Origin: Planctomycetota bacterium
Lineage (GTDB): Bacteria; Planctomycetota; B15-G4
Reading direction: 5' to 3'
DNA: 64,000 nt
Assembly: GCA_003644265.1 (NCBI GenBank)
Contig: QNBX01000004.1
Location: 1 to 64,000, forward strand
Below the pieces are notes generated by a model. It searched no databases and had not been told where the DNA came from. It saw nothing but the letters and a program-made list of their open reading frames with translations. Below are positions 42,025 to 50,808 of this stretch, piece by piece (the first letter of the stretch is position 1; each line of letters begins with the position of its first letter). A program made the translations under genes and the position numbers.

Positions 42025-43917
42025 TCAGTTCACGGCCACGCCGGACTCGACGGCCTGGACGATGCGCTGTGCCAGGGCCCGGGGCGTGAAACCCAGCTTC
42101 TCCAGCAGCCCGCGGCGGGTGCCGTGCTCCACGAAGCGGTCCGGCACGCCGATCTGGAGCATGGGCGGCAGCGCCACGCCCTCGGCCAGCAGCGCCTCCA
42201 CCACGGCCGATCCGAAGCCACCCGCCACAGCGTGCTCCTCGAGCGTCACACACAGGCGCACACCCTCCAGGCACGCGCCGATGGTCTCGACGTCGATGGG
42301 CTTGGCGAAGCGCGCGTTGATCACCGTGGCGTTGATGCCCTCGGCCGCCAGCAGCGCAGCGGTGTCCTCGGCCAGGTGCACCATGGTGCCGTAGGCCACC
42401 AGGGTCAGATCGTCGCCCTCGCGTAGCACCTGCGCGCGGCCGCGCTCGATGGGCTGCAGCGGCGCGCGGGCCGCGGGCGCCTCGTCGCGCGGGTAGCGCA
42501 GGGCCACCACGCCCGGCATGTCGACCGCCGCCTCCAGCATGGCCTTCAGCTCGTCGCCGTCGGCCGGCGCCATCAGGGTCATGCGCGGCAAGGTGCGCAG
42601 GTAGGCGATGTCGAACAGCCCGTGGTGCGTGCAGCCGTCGTCCACCAGCCCGGCGCGATCCATGGCCAGCACGCAGTTGGCGTCCTGGATGCACAGCTCC
42701 TGGAAAACCATGTCGAAGGCGCGCTGCAAGAAGGTGGAGTAGATGGCGGCCACCGGCTTGCGCCCGGCCTTGGCCAGCCCCCCTGCCAGGCCCAGGGCGT
42801 GCTGCTCGCAGATGCCCACGTCGAAGAAGCGCTCGGGCCAGCGCGCCATGAGCGCTCCGAGGCCGGTGCCGTCGGGCATGGCGGCGGTGATGCCGACCAC
42901 CTGCTCATCGCGCTCGGCGATCTCTGCCAGCGTGGACGCAAAGACCTGGGTGTAAGGCGGACGCTTGGGTGGCGCGGCGCCGACGGGCGGCTCAGCCCCG
43001 CCATCGGTGGGCTTGGCGGGCTTCATGCCGTGCAGCCGCTGCGGGTCGTCGGCAGCGCGGGCGTCGCCCGCTCCCTTGTGGGTCAGCAGGTGCAGGAAGT
43101 TGAGACCGCCGCGCTCGGACAGATCGTGCAGCGTGTGCACCAAGCGCGGGATGTCGTGGCCGTCCATGGGGCCGAAGTACTCAAAGCCGAACTCCTCGAA
43201 CACGTGCCCGGGCACGATCGTGGCCCTCAGCACGGTCAGCGACTCCTCGATGGTGCGGTCGACGCGCTCACCGATGAACGGGATGTGCCGGATGAGTTCC
43301 TGCAGCTCGCGCTTGGCGCCCGTGAACAGCGGGCCGGTACGCACGCGCGTGAAGTAGCGCGACATGGCCCCCACGGTGGGGCTGATGGACATCTCGTTGT
43401 CGTTCAGGATCACCAGCAGATTGGCGCCCAGGTCAGCCGCCGCGTTCATGGCCTCGAAGGCCACGCCGGCGCCGTAGCTGGCGTCCCCCACCACCGCCAC
43501 CGTGCGGCGGTCGTTGCCGGCCAGCTTGTCAGCCACCGCCAGCCCCAGCGCCAAGGAGATGGACGTGCCCGCATGCCCCGTGTGGAACATGTCGTAGGGG
43601 CTCTCGTCCGGGTGCGGGAAGCCGCACAGGCCCTCGTCCATACGCATGGTGTCCATGCGCTGCTTGCGACCGGTGAGCATCTTGTGCGGGTAGCACTGAT
43701 GGCCGACGTCCAAGACCAGACGGTCGTGCTTGAGGTCGAAGACGTGGTGCAACGCCAGCGTCAGCTCGAGCACGCCCAGGCCGGAGCCCAGGTGCCCGCC
43801 CGTCTTGCTGACCGTCTCAATCAGCGAGACGCGCATCTCCTCTGCCAGCGCAGGCAGGTCCTCGACGGGCAGTCGGCGCAGATCGGCCGGATCGTGGATG
43901 GAGTCGAACAAGCTCAT
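42025..43917 (-). CDS. dxs: 1-deoxy-D-xylulose-5-phosphate synthase
   Basis: First enzyme of the MEP isoprenoid pathway: pyruvate plus glyceraldehyde 3-phosphate gives DXP, with thiamine diphosphate and Mg. The 630-residue length is normal. Blocks visible: GGHLGSGLGVLELTLALH near residue 40, DVGHQCYPHKMLTGR near 72, FHTGHAGTSISLALGLA near 110, cofactor block VVGDASYGAGVAFEAMN ... LNDNEMSIS near 142-178, and GICEQHALGLAGGLAKAG with the catalytic Glu near 365. The usual GDG of the thiamine motif is GDA here, a conservative change. It lies 122 bp downstream of the polyprenyl synthase gene, the common ispA-dxs order. Confidence 0.97.
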   Translation of the reverse strand: MSLFDSIHDPADLRRLPVEDLPALAEEMRVSLIETVSKTGGHLGSGLGVLELTLALHHVFDLKHDRLVLDVGHQCYPHKMLTGRKQRMDTMRMDEGLCGFPHPDESPYDMFHTGHAGTSISLALGLAVADKLAGNDRRTVAVVGDASYGAGVAFEAMNAAADLGANLLVILNDNEMSISPTVGAMSRYFTRVRTGPLFTGAKRELQELIRHIPFIGERVDRTIEESLTVLRATIVPGHVFEEFGFEYFGPMDGHDIPRLVHTLHDLSERGGLNFLHLLTHKGAGDARAADDPQRLHGMKPAKPTDGGAEPPVGAAPPKRPPYTQVFASTLAEIAERDEQVVGITAAMPDGTGLGALMARWPERFFDVGICEQHALGLAGGLAKAGRKPVAAIYSTFLQRAFDMVFQELCIQDANCVLAMDRAGLVDDGCTHHGLFDIAYLRTLPRMTLMAPADGDELKAMLEAAVDMPGVVALRYPRDEAPAARAPLQPIERGRAQVLREGDDLTLVAYGTMVHLAEDTAALLAAEGINATVINARFAKPIDVETIGACLEGVRLCVTLEEHAVAGGFGSAVVEALLAEGVALPPMLQIGVPDRFVEHGTRRGLLEKLGFTPRALAQRIVQAVESGVAVN

Positions 43918-44039
43918 GAACAGCGGGGCGATCCGGCCGGGAACGACGGGAGCGCTTCACTCAGACCAGGGAACGGAGGGCGCCAGGATAGCAGGCTGAG
44001 CCCAGCGGGCATCGCCCGGGCGGGCAATCCGACGCGATC

Positions 44040-44936
44040 TCAGTGGGAGCGCGCCAGGATGTGCTGCCCCAGTGCCACCAGCAACGCCTCCTGCGGCCCG
44101 CCGCGCACGGCGTCCTGGGCGCGGCGCACCAGCGCGGTCGCGTCGGCGCGCGCCTGCTCAGCACCCACGGCCGCGGGCCAGGTGGCCTTGTCGGCCTGGG
44201 CATCGGCGCCCGCCGCCTTGCCCAGCAGCGCGGCGTCGCCCTCCACGTCGAGCAGGTCATCCGTGATCTGGAACGCCAGCCCCAGATCGGTGCCTGCCTG
44301 CTCCAGAGTGGCCACCTGCTGATCCGTGCCCCCACCGGCCTGGGCGCCCACGCGCAGGGAGCCCGAGATCAGAGCCGCGGTCTTGCCCAGGTGGATCCGG
44401 CGCACCTGCTCGGTGTCCACGGGACCGCCCTCCGCGGCCAGGTCGTCCACCTGGCCGCCCACCATGCCGGCTTGGCCGGCGGCCGCGCCCAAGGTCACCA
44501 GCATGTCGGCCACGGGCGCTCCGGGCAGGGCGTGTCGGCCCAGCACCTCGAAGGCAAGGGTCAGCAGAGCGTCACCGGCCAGCACCCCCATGGCCTCGCC
44601 CCAGAGCACGTGCACGCAGGGCTTGCCCCGGCGCAGTTCGGCGTCGTCCATGCAGGGCAGGTCGTCGTGCACCAGCGAGTAGGCGTGGATCAGCTCCACG
44701 GCCACGGCGGGCGCCAGGGCCTGCTCAGGGCGTCCCCCGACGTGCAGGCAGCCCAGCTCCACCAGTGCCGGCCGCAGGCGCTTGCCACCAGAGAACACGA
44801 TGTGAGCCATGGCCTGAGCCAGCTCGTCCCCCGCAGGGTCGGGCAGCCAGGCGCTGAGGGCTGCGCTCACGCGGCCGGAGACCTGGTCGAGAAAGCGGGA
44901 GAGATCGGTGTCGATGGCGGAACCCGTGTTGGTCAT
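44040..44936 (-). CDS. ispA: Polyprenyl diphosphate synthase (farnesyl/geranylgeranyl type)
   Basis: Condenses isopentenyl diphosphate with allylic diphosphates to C15 or C20 chains. At 298 residues it has both Asp-rich motifs: VHDDLPCMDDAELRRGKP near residue 90 and FQITDDLLDVEGD near 220. GGKRLRPAL near 50 binds the diphosphate of IPP. The bacterial DDx4D form of the first motif favours the FPP-synthase group; chain length cannot be fixed from sequence. The ATG overlaps the stop of the coiled-coil gene. With dxs just downstream it forms an isoprenoid-supply pair that could feed menaquinone and lipid carriers. Confidence 0.93.
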   Translation of the reverse strand: MTNTGSAIDTDLSRFLDQVSGRVSAALSAWLPDPAGDELAQAMAHIVFSGGKRLRPALVELGCLHVGGRPEQALAPAVAVELIHAYSLVHDDLPCMDDAELRRGKPCVHVLWGEAMGVLAGDALLTLAFEVLGRHALPGAPVADMLVTLGAAAGQAGMVGGQVDDLAAEGGPVDTEQVRRIHLGKTAALISGSLRVGAQAGGGTDQQVATLEQAGTDLGLAFQITDDLLDVEGDAALLGKAAGADAQADKATWPAAVGAEQARADATALVRRAQDAVRGGPQEALLVALGQHILARSH

Positions 44937-46045
44937 TCGAGCAGCATCTCAAGCCAGTCGCTGTAGCTGGCGCCCGGCAGAGGCAGGCGCAGCGCACCAC
45001 GGTAGAACCCGCGCGTCTCGCCGTCGACGGTGACCTCGCCGTCCTGCAGCAGCAGCGTCGGCCCGGCCGCGAGCACGGACACTCGCCCCGCGCGCATGCG
45101 CCGGCGCAGGACTCCGCCCTCGAACTCGAGCAGCTCGACGTCCAGCAGCTCCTGATCGCGCACGCCGCCCACGCTCACCAGGTCGAAGGGCTGCTCGCTC
45201 AGCAGGGCCCGCAGGGCGGAGCTGGCCTGGGCCACCAGGACCTCGCTGTCGGGAAGGCTCAACCCCGCCGACGCGAAGAGCTCCTCGTCGGCGTTGGGCA
45301 AGAGGATCTCGAAGATCTCGGGGACGCCCTCGTCATCCGCTGAGGGGCGCTCCAGCTCCAGCCGAGCCAGTCCGTCGGCGACCAGCAGGCGCGCGCTGGT
45401 CCAGGCGCCCACCTGGGCGGCCAGGCCCGGTTCGGGCGGACAGGACACCAGCAGCTCGTAGGCACGCCCGTCGAGGAAGCTGCCCACCTCAAGCACCGCG
45501 ACGTCCGGGGCGCCGCCCAGAACCAAAGCCCGGTTGAGGTCGCGCAGCGAGGCGTTGATCTCACGCTCGGACGTGCGACTCACCCGCGCGTAGCCACGCT
45601 CGTCCCGACCGACAGCTTGCTGCATGTTGCCCACCGCTTCGGTCAGGGCCTCGATGCGCTGCTCCTTCTTGATCAGCTGCTGACGCAGGCGGCGCAGCTC
45701 ATCGGGGCCCGCCACCAACAGGGTCAGTGCCCGCTCCCGGGCGGCGGCCTTGGCGGCGGCCTCAGCGTCGACGTCAGCCACGGGAGCTGCATCGGCACCG
45801 GCGCTCGCGGCCATCACGTCACCCGACGCCCCCTGCCCAGAGGCCGAGGCCTGCCCCCACAAGTAGCCGCCACCGAAGGCCGCCACGGCCACGCCCAGCA
45901 GCAGCCCAAGCTGCACGCGCCCGCACAGGGCAGGCGGGTGTCCGCGGCGGCACCCGGGATGCGCCGCGGCGCGGGCTGCGATCGGCGCGACGGCCAAGGC
46001 GTCAGCCGGAGAGCGTCGGGTCGTGCGCTGGCCTGGTCGCGTCAT
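44933..46045 (-). CDS. Membrane-anchored coiled-coil protein of unknown function
   Basis: A 370-residue protein. The ATG at 46045 overlaps the stop of the DUF2062 gene (ATGA). A basic N-terminal 50 residues precede one transmembrane helix (LGLLLGVAVAAFGGGYLWG near 55). Then come an Ala-rich linker and a coiled coil near 100-145 (LRRLRQQLIKKEQRIEALTE). Residues about 160-370 are a beta-rich domain likely in the periplasm, unrecognised (AVLEVGSFLDGRAYELLVS, DGEVTVDGETRGFYRG). It resembles a divisome- or envelope-type bitopic protein by layout only. Both neighbours overlap it by four bases. Confidence 0.8.
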   Translation of the reverse strand: MTRPGQRTTRRSPADALAVAPIAARAAAHPGCRRGHPPALCGRVQLGLLLGVAVAAFGGGYLWGQASASGQGASGDVMAASAGADAAPVADVDAEAAAKAAARERALTLLVAGPDELRRLRQQLIKKEQRIEALTEAVGNMQQAVGRDERGYARVSRTSEREINASLRDLNRALVLGGAPDVAVLEVGSFLDGRAYELLVSCPPEPGLAAQVGAWTSARLLVADGLARLELERPSADDEGVPEIFEILLPNADEELFASAGLSLPDSEVLVAQASSALRALLSEQPFDLVSVGGVRDQELLDVELLEFEGGVLRRRMRAGRVSVLAAGPTLLLQDGEVTVDGETRGFYRGALRLPLPGASYSDWLEMLLE

Positions 46046-46587
46046 GGGGCACCTGGTGGTGAGGGCGGGGGCGCTGCATCCGCTTGGACACTCGGGCCCG
46101 CGCTGGCTTCTTCCTGGCTGGTCACGCGTCGCCGGAAGATCCACAGCAACAGGTGATAGGTGGGGAAAGCGCAGGCCGACGCCACCACCACGGAGCCCAC
46201 CAGCATGGGCCACATGAGCTCGCCGCCCAGCACGGCCAAGGCGTCGGCCATGGAGCCGCCGTCGCCGAAGGCCTCGCGCAGGTTACCCGCAACCGCGCCG
46301 AAGCCCTCGGGCGAGCGGCCCAGCATGAGCGCGCCCAGCCAGTAGAAGGCAAAGTAGAAGAAGACCAGCGTGACCGGGTTCGTGATCCAGCACATGGCCA
46401 GGCCCACGGGCACGTTGGCGGCCAGGGGCACCGACAGCACCAGCACCAGCGGCATCTGGATACCCACGGTGGGCGTAAGCGCCACCCACATGCCGAGGGC
46501 CCCGCCGCGGGCGATGGACTCCGGCGTGCCCTGCGCGCTGGTGATGGGCTCGATCAGGCGCGTGCGCAGCAGCTCGCCGAGCTTCAC
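46042..46587 (-). CDS. DUF2062 membrane protein
   Basis: A 181-residue protein. The start is taken as GTG at 46587, which overlaps the stop of the preceding gene (GTGA); a longer frame would run 90 bases into that gene. DUF2062 hallmarks: PESIARGGALGMWVALTPTVG, cut here to GTPESIARGGALGMWVALTP, and MCWITNPVTLVFFYFAFYWL with its conserved NP turn. Three to four transmembrane segments, the last near VGSVVVASACAFPTYHLLLW. DUF2062 proteins are widespread, small and uncharacterised; some are fused to glycosyltransferases. The Pro-rich tail (PPPSPPGAP) is disordered. Confidence 0.88.
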   Translation of the reverse strand: MKLGELLRTRLIEPITSAQGTPESIARGGALGMWVALTPTVGIQMPLVLVLSVPLAANVPVGLAMCWITNPVTLVFFYFAFYWLGALMLGRSPEGFGAVAGNLREAFGDGGSMADALAVLGGELMWPMLVGSVVVASACAFPTYHLLLWIFRRRVTSQEEASAGPSVQADAAPPPSPPGAP

Positions 46588-47366
46588 CAATTGCCCTTGC
46601 CTCCCTGCTGCTTGAACCACAGCGCCCAGGCCTCGGGCCCATCGTGGCGCTGACGCGTGAGCTTGCGCAAGCACAGCTCAAAGGGGCCCTCGATGGAGTC
46701 GAGCCGCTCGCGCGCGGCGGTGGTCTTCTTCTTGCGAGACTGCTCGCGCTGCGCCAGCTCGGCCGCCTCGGTCCAGGCATCGAGCACCGCGCGGGCGGCC
46801 GAGCGGCGCACAGCGATGGGCTCCTCGGCGAGCTGCGCCAGAGCGCCCGCCGCGGCGTTGGCCACCAGCGGGGACTCCTCGTCCAACAGCTTGGAGAAGG
46901 TCTTCAGCAGCCCCGGGTCGCGGCGATAGCCCAGCCCCTCGATCAGGCTGGCGCGCATCTCAGGCCAGTCGTCCAGGTGCCTCTGCTTGAGCGCCGCGCT
47001 CAACAACGCGGCGCCTTCGGGACGCTCGAACACCAGCCCGATGGCCAGGTGGTAGCTGTCGATCAACTCCTCCCGCGTGTCCTCGAGCTGCTCGCGGGCC
47101 GGGCGCGGCTTGGTCTTGAACACCTTGGTGACCGCCTTGCCGATCTCCTTGACCGTCTTGGCCGAGACCTTGTCGTAGACCGTGTCGAGGTCCAGCAGGG
47201 CCTGCTCGACGCTCGCCATCTCGTAGCTCTTGAGGCCCTGCTTCAGGGCGTCCAGGGCGTCGGCGGCCAGGTCCTCGGGGCCCGCCTGGGCTGCGGCGAC
47301 AAGCGCCGGCAGGCAGCAGAGACACAACACGAGACGGGCGACGGCGCGCAAGACGGTCGGGCGCAT
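46584..47366 (-). CDS. Secreted HEAT-like helical repeat protein
   Basis: A 260-residue exported protein. The ATG at 47366 has GGAG seven bases upstream, better than the in-frame GTG at 47372. The signal peptide ends near VAAAQA. Helical HEAT-like pairs are suggested by LIEGLGYRRDPGLLKTFSKL and VANAAAGALAQLAEEPIAVR near residues 135-190. A Lys-rich stretch (SRKKKTTAARERL) follows. No catalytic motif. It probably binds proteins in the periplasm. It is coupled to the DUF2062 gene by GTGA, but its role in a folate/isoprenoid gene run is unclear. Confidence 0.8.
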   Translation of the reverse strand: MRPTVLRAVARLVLCLCCLPALVAAAQAGPEDLAADALDALKQGLKSYEMASVEQALLDLDTVYDKVSAKTVKEIGKAVTKVFKTKPRPAREQLEDTREELIDSYHLAIGLVFERPEGAALLSAALKQRHLDDWPEMRASLIEGLGYRRDPGLLKTFSKLLDEESPLVANAAAGALAQLAEEPIAVRRSAARAVLDAWTEAAELAQREQSRKKKTTAARERLDSIEGPFELCLRKLTRQRHDGPEAWALWFKQQGGKGNW

Positions 47367-47461
47367 GGCCACGCTCCGCTGAACGAGAGGGGAGCGAGCA
47401 TGTTAGGACGGCCACGGCAGGGCTGCAACGCGCCCGCGAGAGCGCCCCCAGCATACGTCAC

Positions 47462-48331
47462 TCAGAAGCCGACCCGGGTCCGCTCCACGCCGCAGTGGGC
47501 CGCGATGCGGTCAGCCAGGGCCGAAGCCAGGGCCGCGCTCAGCGGGCGCGCGACGGGCAGGTCCTCACCGGCCAGCCGATCCACGCACACCAGGCCCTTG
47601 GCGGCGCCCGTCAGAAAGCACTCGTCGGCGCCGCGCAGCTCATCCAGGGTCAAGGAGCGCTGCTCGGTCTCGATGCCCAGCTCGCCGGCCAGGCGCAGGA
47701 TCTCGCCTCGGGTCACGCCCTCCAGCACGCCGGACGACAGCGGCGAGGTCAGCAGCTGGCCGTGCAGCACCGCAAAGACCGTCGAGACGGTGGCCTCCCC
47801 CACCCGGCCTTGGGCGTCGAGCAGCAGATCGTCCAGGCGGCCCGCGGCCTCGGCGCGCTCGCGCAGCAGGTAGTGCGCGAGGTAGCTGGTGGACTTGACC
47901 CCGGCCACGGGCGAGCTGGCGTCCATGCTGGCGGGCGCCACGCCGACCTCGACCGCTTGGCCGGCCGAGGGCGCCGGCGTCGAACGCAGCATGGCCAGCA
48001 CGCGCATCGGCGCCGCTGTGTCGCTGGAGCTCGCCCCCGGCGCGCCGCCGGCCGTGACCGTGATGCGGCACACGGCGTCGGGGGCCGCGCAGGCCAGCGA
48101 CAGCGCAGGCACGCCATCGGCCAGGCCCGCGAGCGCTTCGGGCTGCGGCAGCTTGAGCGTGGCCAGCGAGCGACCCAGCCGCGCCAGGTGCCGCTCCAAC
48201 AGGAAGGGCACGCCACCCCACAGGCGGAAGGTCTCGAAGGCGCCGAGGCCGTACAGCAGCGTGCGATCGAAGACCGACACCGTGGCCTGCTCGGCGCCCA
48301 CCAGCTCGCCATCGACCCAGACATGCTGCAT
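47462..48331 (-). CDS. pabC: Class IV aminotransferase fold, probable aminodeoxychorismate lyase
   Basis: A 289-residue PLP enzyme. Start at the ATG two bases after the pabB stop (TGAGATG). Fold-type IV hallmarks: VSVFDRTLLYGLGAFETFRL near residues 18-38, the PLP Lys in GVKSTSYLAHYLLRERAEA near 145, and DLLLDAQGRVGEATVSTVF near 170, then LEGVTRGEILRLA near 205. The family includes branched-chain and D-amino-acid aminotransferases and the lyase PabC. Immediate coupling with pabB argues for PabC, which makes p-aminobenzoate for folate. The amidotransferase PabA is not encoded nearby. Confidence 0.85.
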   Translation of the reverse strand: MQHVWVDGELVGAEQATVSVFDRTLLYGLGAFETFRLWGGVPFLLERHLARLGRSLATLKLPQPEALAGLADGVPALSLACAAPDAVCRITVTAGGAPGASSSDTAAPMRVLAMLRSTPAPSAGQAVEVGVAPASMDASSPVAGVKSTSYLAHYLLRERAEAAGRLDDLLLDAQGRVGEATVSTVFAVLHGQLLTSPLSSGVLEGVTRGEILRLAGELGIETEQRSLTLDELRGADECFLTGAAKGLVCVDRLAGEDLPVARPLSAALASALADRIAAHCGVERTRVGF

Positions 48332-48332
48332 C

Positions 48333-49718
48333 TCAGAACCTCTCCAAGCCCCACGCGGCGAAGGCGCCGGCCGCCTTGTCCAAGGTCTCCTCATACTCGT
48401 CGGCGGGGTCGGACAACAGGGTGATGCCGCCGCCCACCGGCAGCAAGACCCTGCCCGGCAGCACGCTGGCCACGCGGATGGCCACCGCCAGGTCGCAATC
48501 TCCCGAGGCGTCGATCCAGCCCATCGCGCCGGTGTACAGATGCCGACGCACGGGCTCCAGCCGCTCGATCAGCGCCAGGGCCGAGAGCTTGGGCGTGCCC
48601 GTCACCGACGCGGGCGGGAAGGCGCGCTCCACCAGCGTGGTGGTCGGCAGTTCGCGCGGCACCCGGGCCGTCACCGTAGCCACGCGGTGGAAGACCGTGG
48701 ACCAGGCGTCCGTGCCGAAGGGCTGCTCCACGGCCACGCTGCCCAGGGACGCGCTGCGCCCCAGGTCGTTCCGCACCAGGTCGACGATCATGGAGAGCTC
48801 GGCCAGCTCCTTGGGCGACGACAGCAGCTCGGCGCGCAGGCGCGCGTCGTCGACCGCGTCGACACCGCGCGGGCGCGTGCCCTTGATCGGGCGCGACTGC
48901 ACCTGCTCGCCACGTCGACGCAGGAACAGCTCGGGCGAACTGGACACCAGCGCAGCGCCGGGCCAGGCCATGAAGCCGCCGAAGGGCGCCGGGCTGCTGC
49001 GGCGCAGGACCCGGGCCAGGTCGGCCGGGGCGCCGTCCCAGTCCAGCTCGAAGCGCTGGGCCAGGTTGACCTGGTAGACCTCTCCCTCCAGCACCTGCTG
49101 GCGCACGGCCTCGACGGCGCGCTCGTAGGCCGGGCGGTCGAAGCTGCTGCGCACGCCGGATGGCCGCGAGAGACGCGCGGGCGCCCGCGTGGCCCGCCGC
49201 TCCAGGTCGCGCACCGCCTGCCGGAATGCGCGGGCCTCGTCGAGCGTGCCGCGACCCAGCACCAGCCGCCGACCACTGCTGCGCTCCTGGGCCAGCACCC
49301 AGGGCTGGGCGGCCGCCACCAGGTCCGGCAAATCGGCGTCGCGCGGGCGCAGGCAGGGCAGGCGCTCCGTCTCGCGTCCCAGGTCGTAGGCCAGGGCCAG
49401 GCTCACTCCGCCGGCAAAGGGCGGCAGACCGCCCTCGGCGTCCGGCGACTCGCCGCGCCCCTCGGGCGGGCCGAAGACCCGGGCCAGCAGGGACTCCACC
49501 TGACCCAGAGCCCGCTCTCGCGGGTCGTCCAGCGGCGTATCGCTCCCGCGCAGCAGCAAGGTCGCCACGGGGTCGAAGCTCAGCAGATCCCAGCGCGCCA
49601 GGGGCGAGGGGTCCGGGCCGCCATCGAACAGCACCGGGAAGCGCTCGGCGGGCAAGGCCGCCGCCAGGTCCACCAACGGCGGTCCGGAGGGGAGCTCCAG
49701 CAGCACGAGTCCGGTCAT
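48333..49718 (-). CDS. pabB: Aminodeoxychorismate synthase component I
   Basis: Aminates chorismate to 4-amino-4-deoxychorismate on the folate branch, using ammonia from a PabA-type glutaminase. The 461 residues cover the full chorismate-binding fold: QVNLAQRFELDWDG near residue 228, QSRPIKGTRPRG near 275, ELAELSMIVDLVRNDLGR near 305, VTGTPKLSALALIE near 370 and YTGAMGWIDASGDCDLAVAI near 395. Anthranilate synthase TrpE is the alternative, but the pabC neighbour and shorter length favour PabB. The ATG has no Shine-Dalgarno site; instead TAAGAT ends six bases upstream. It heads the minus-strand run that ends in dxs. Confidence 0.9.
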   Translation of the reverse strand: MTGLVLLELPSGPPLVDLAAALPAERFPVLFDGGPDPSPLARWDLLSFDPVATLLLRGSDTPLDDPRERALGQVESLLARVFGPPEGRGESPDAEGGLPPFAGGVSLALAYDLGRETERLPCLRPRDADLPDLVAAAQPWVLAQERSSGRRLVLGRGTLDEARAFRQAVRDLERRATRAPARLSRPSGVRSSFDRPAYERAVEAVRQQVLEGEVYQVNLAQRFELDWDGAPADLARVLRRSSPAPFGGFMAWPGAALVSSSPELFLRRRGEQVQSRPIKGTRPRGVDAVDDARLRAELLSSPKELAELSMIVDLVRNDLGRSASLGSVAVEQPFGTDAWSTVFHRVATVTARVPRELPTTTLVERAFPPASVTGTPKLSALALIERLEPVRRHLYTGAMGWIDASGDCDLAVAIRVASVLPGRVLLPVGGGITLLSDPADEYEETLDKAAGAFAAWGLERF

Positions 49719-49724
49719 GGGCGC

Positions 49725-49730
49725 ATCTTA
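49725..49730 (-). promoter_or_regulatory. Candidate -10 box (TAAGAT) of a leaderless pabB transcript
   Basis: On the minus strand ATAAGAT is followed by GCGCCC and then the ATG of pabB. The six-base spacing equals that at 20049 and 61735. Only 60 bp separate pabB from the divergent recombinase gene. Confidence 0.5.
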
Positions 49731-49778
49731 TGTCGCCCGGCCCTTGTCCCCATGCCCGCCGCTCGCCAGGGTGGAGCC

Positions 49779-50663
49779 ATGGAGCTGCTCGAGGAGTATC
49801 TGGCGGAGCTGACCGACGCCCGCCGGCTCAGCCCGCACACGCTACGAGCCTACGGCGGCGACCTCACGGCGCTGATGGGCTTCGCCGCGCTGCAGGGCGT
49901 GCAGCGCCCCCAGGACATCGACACGCTGCTGCTGCGGGAGTTCCTGGCCGAGGGTGCCCCCGGGCGCCCCAGCCTGGCCCGGCGCCAGGCCGCCCTGCGC
50001 GGCTTCTTCGCCTGGCTGGTGCGGGTCGGGCGCATGGAGTCGTCCCCCGCCGCGGCTCTGCGCTCGCCGCGCCGCGGGCGCAGCCTGCCCCAGGCCCTGG
50101 ACCTCTCCCAGGTTGAGACGCTGCTGGCCAGCGCCGGCGGCGAGCAACCCGCCGATCACCGCGACCGCGCCCTGCTGGAGCTGCTCTACTCCAGCGGAAT
50201 GCGCGTGGCCGAGTGCAGCGGACTCGACCTGCCTGACCTCGACCTGAGCGCCGGCTCGGCGCGGGTGCTGGGCAAGGGGGCCAAGCAGCGAATGTGCTGG
50301 GTGGGCCGACAGGCCGGCGAGGCGCTGGAGGCTTGGCTCGACACGCGCGCGGCCTTCGTGGCCCGTCGCAAACGTCAGGGCGAGCCCGCCCTGTTCCTCA
50401 ACTTCCGCGACGCCGGGCGACTCAGCACGCGCGGCATGCACCTGGTGGTGACCCGGCGAGCCGCTCAGGCCGGGCTGGAGGGTCTGGTGCATCCGCACAC
50501 CCTGCGGCATTCGTTCGCCACGCACATGCTGGACGCCGGCGCGGACCTGCGCGTGGTGCAGGAGCTGCTGGGGCACGAGCGCCTGGGCACCACCCAGATC
50601 TACACCCACGTCTCCATCGGCCGGCTCAAGCGGGTCTACGCGTCGGCCCACCCGCGGGCCTGA
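49779..50663 (+). CDS. xerC: Tyrosine recombinase XerC/XerD type
   Basis: Site-specific recombinase that resolves chromosome dimers at dif. The 294-residue length is normal for Xer. An N-terminal SAM-like core-binding domain (LTDARRLSPHTLRAYGGDL) spans residues 1-85, then the catalytic domain. The active-site set is complete: Arg in SGMRVAECSGLDL near 141, Lys in GKGAKQR near 167, His-Arg in HPHTLRHSFATHML near 239-242, His in LLGHERLGTTQ near 266 and Tyr in IYTHVS near 274. The context is housekeeping rather than phage or integron. XerC and XerD cannot be told apart with certainty. The start at 49779 follows GGAG closely; an in-frame ATG at 49752 is the alternative. Confidence 0.9.
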   Translation: MELLEEYLAELTDARRLSPHTLRAYGGDLTALMGFAALQGVQRPQDIDTLLLREFLAEGAPGRPSLARRQAALRGFFAWLVRVGRMESSPAAALRSPRRGRSLPQALDLSQVETLLASAGGEQPADHRDRALLELLYSSGMRVAECSGLDLPDLDLSAGSARVLGKGAKQRMCWVGRQAGEALEAWLDTRAAFVARRKRQGEPALFLNFRDAGRLSTRGMHLVVTRRAAQAGLEGLVHPHTLRHSFATHMLDAGADLRVVQELLGHERLGTTQIYTHVSIGRLKRVYASAHPRA

Positions 50664-50808
50664 CGCGCGAGAGGGCGCAGGGCGGGCCCTGGTACCCGGC
50701 GCGTGCGCCCCCTCGCTGTGGTGGGCCGGCGCGGGCCACGACCCGGCCTCGGCCCGGGCATCCAGGACTTCTGCCACGCCCCGCTATGCCCAGCGCGCCG
50801 CCCGGTTC

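Noticed and set aside
41711..42694. Upstream part of the large secreted-protein frame
   Set aside because: It overlaps the dxs gene and precedes an obvious signal peptide; the sequence is low complexity.
47889..49778. Plus-strand frame upstream of the recombinase start
   Set aside because: It is antisense to pabC and pabB and shows no domain; the Xer protein starts at 49779 with a normal N-terminus.
49779..50663. Integron or phage integrase
   Set aside because: The protein has Xer length and motifs, no attachment-site repeats or cargo genes are near, and the neighbours are housekeeping genes.
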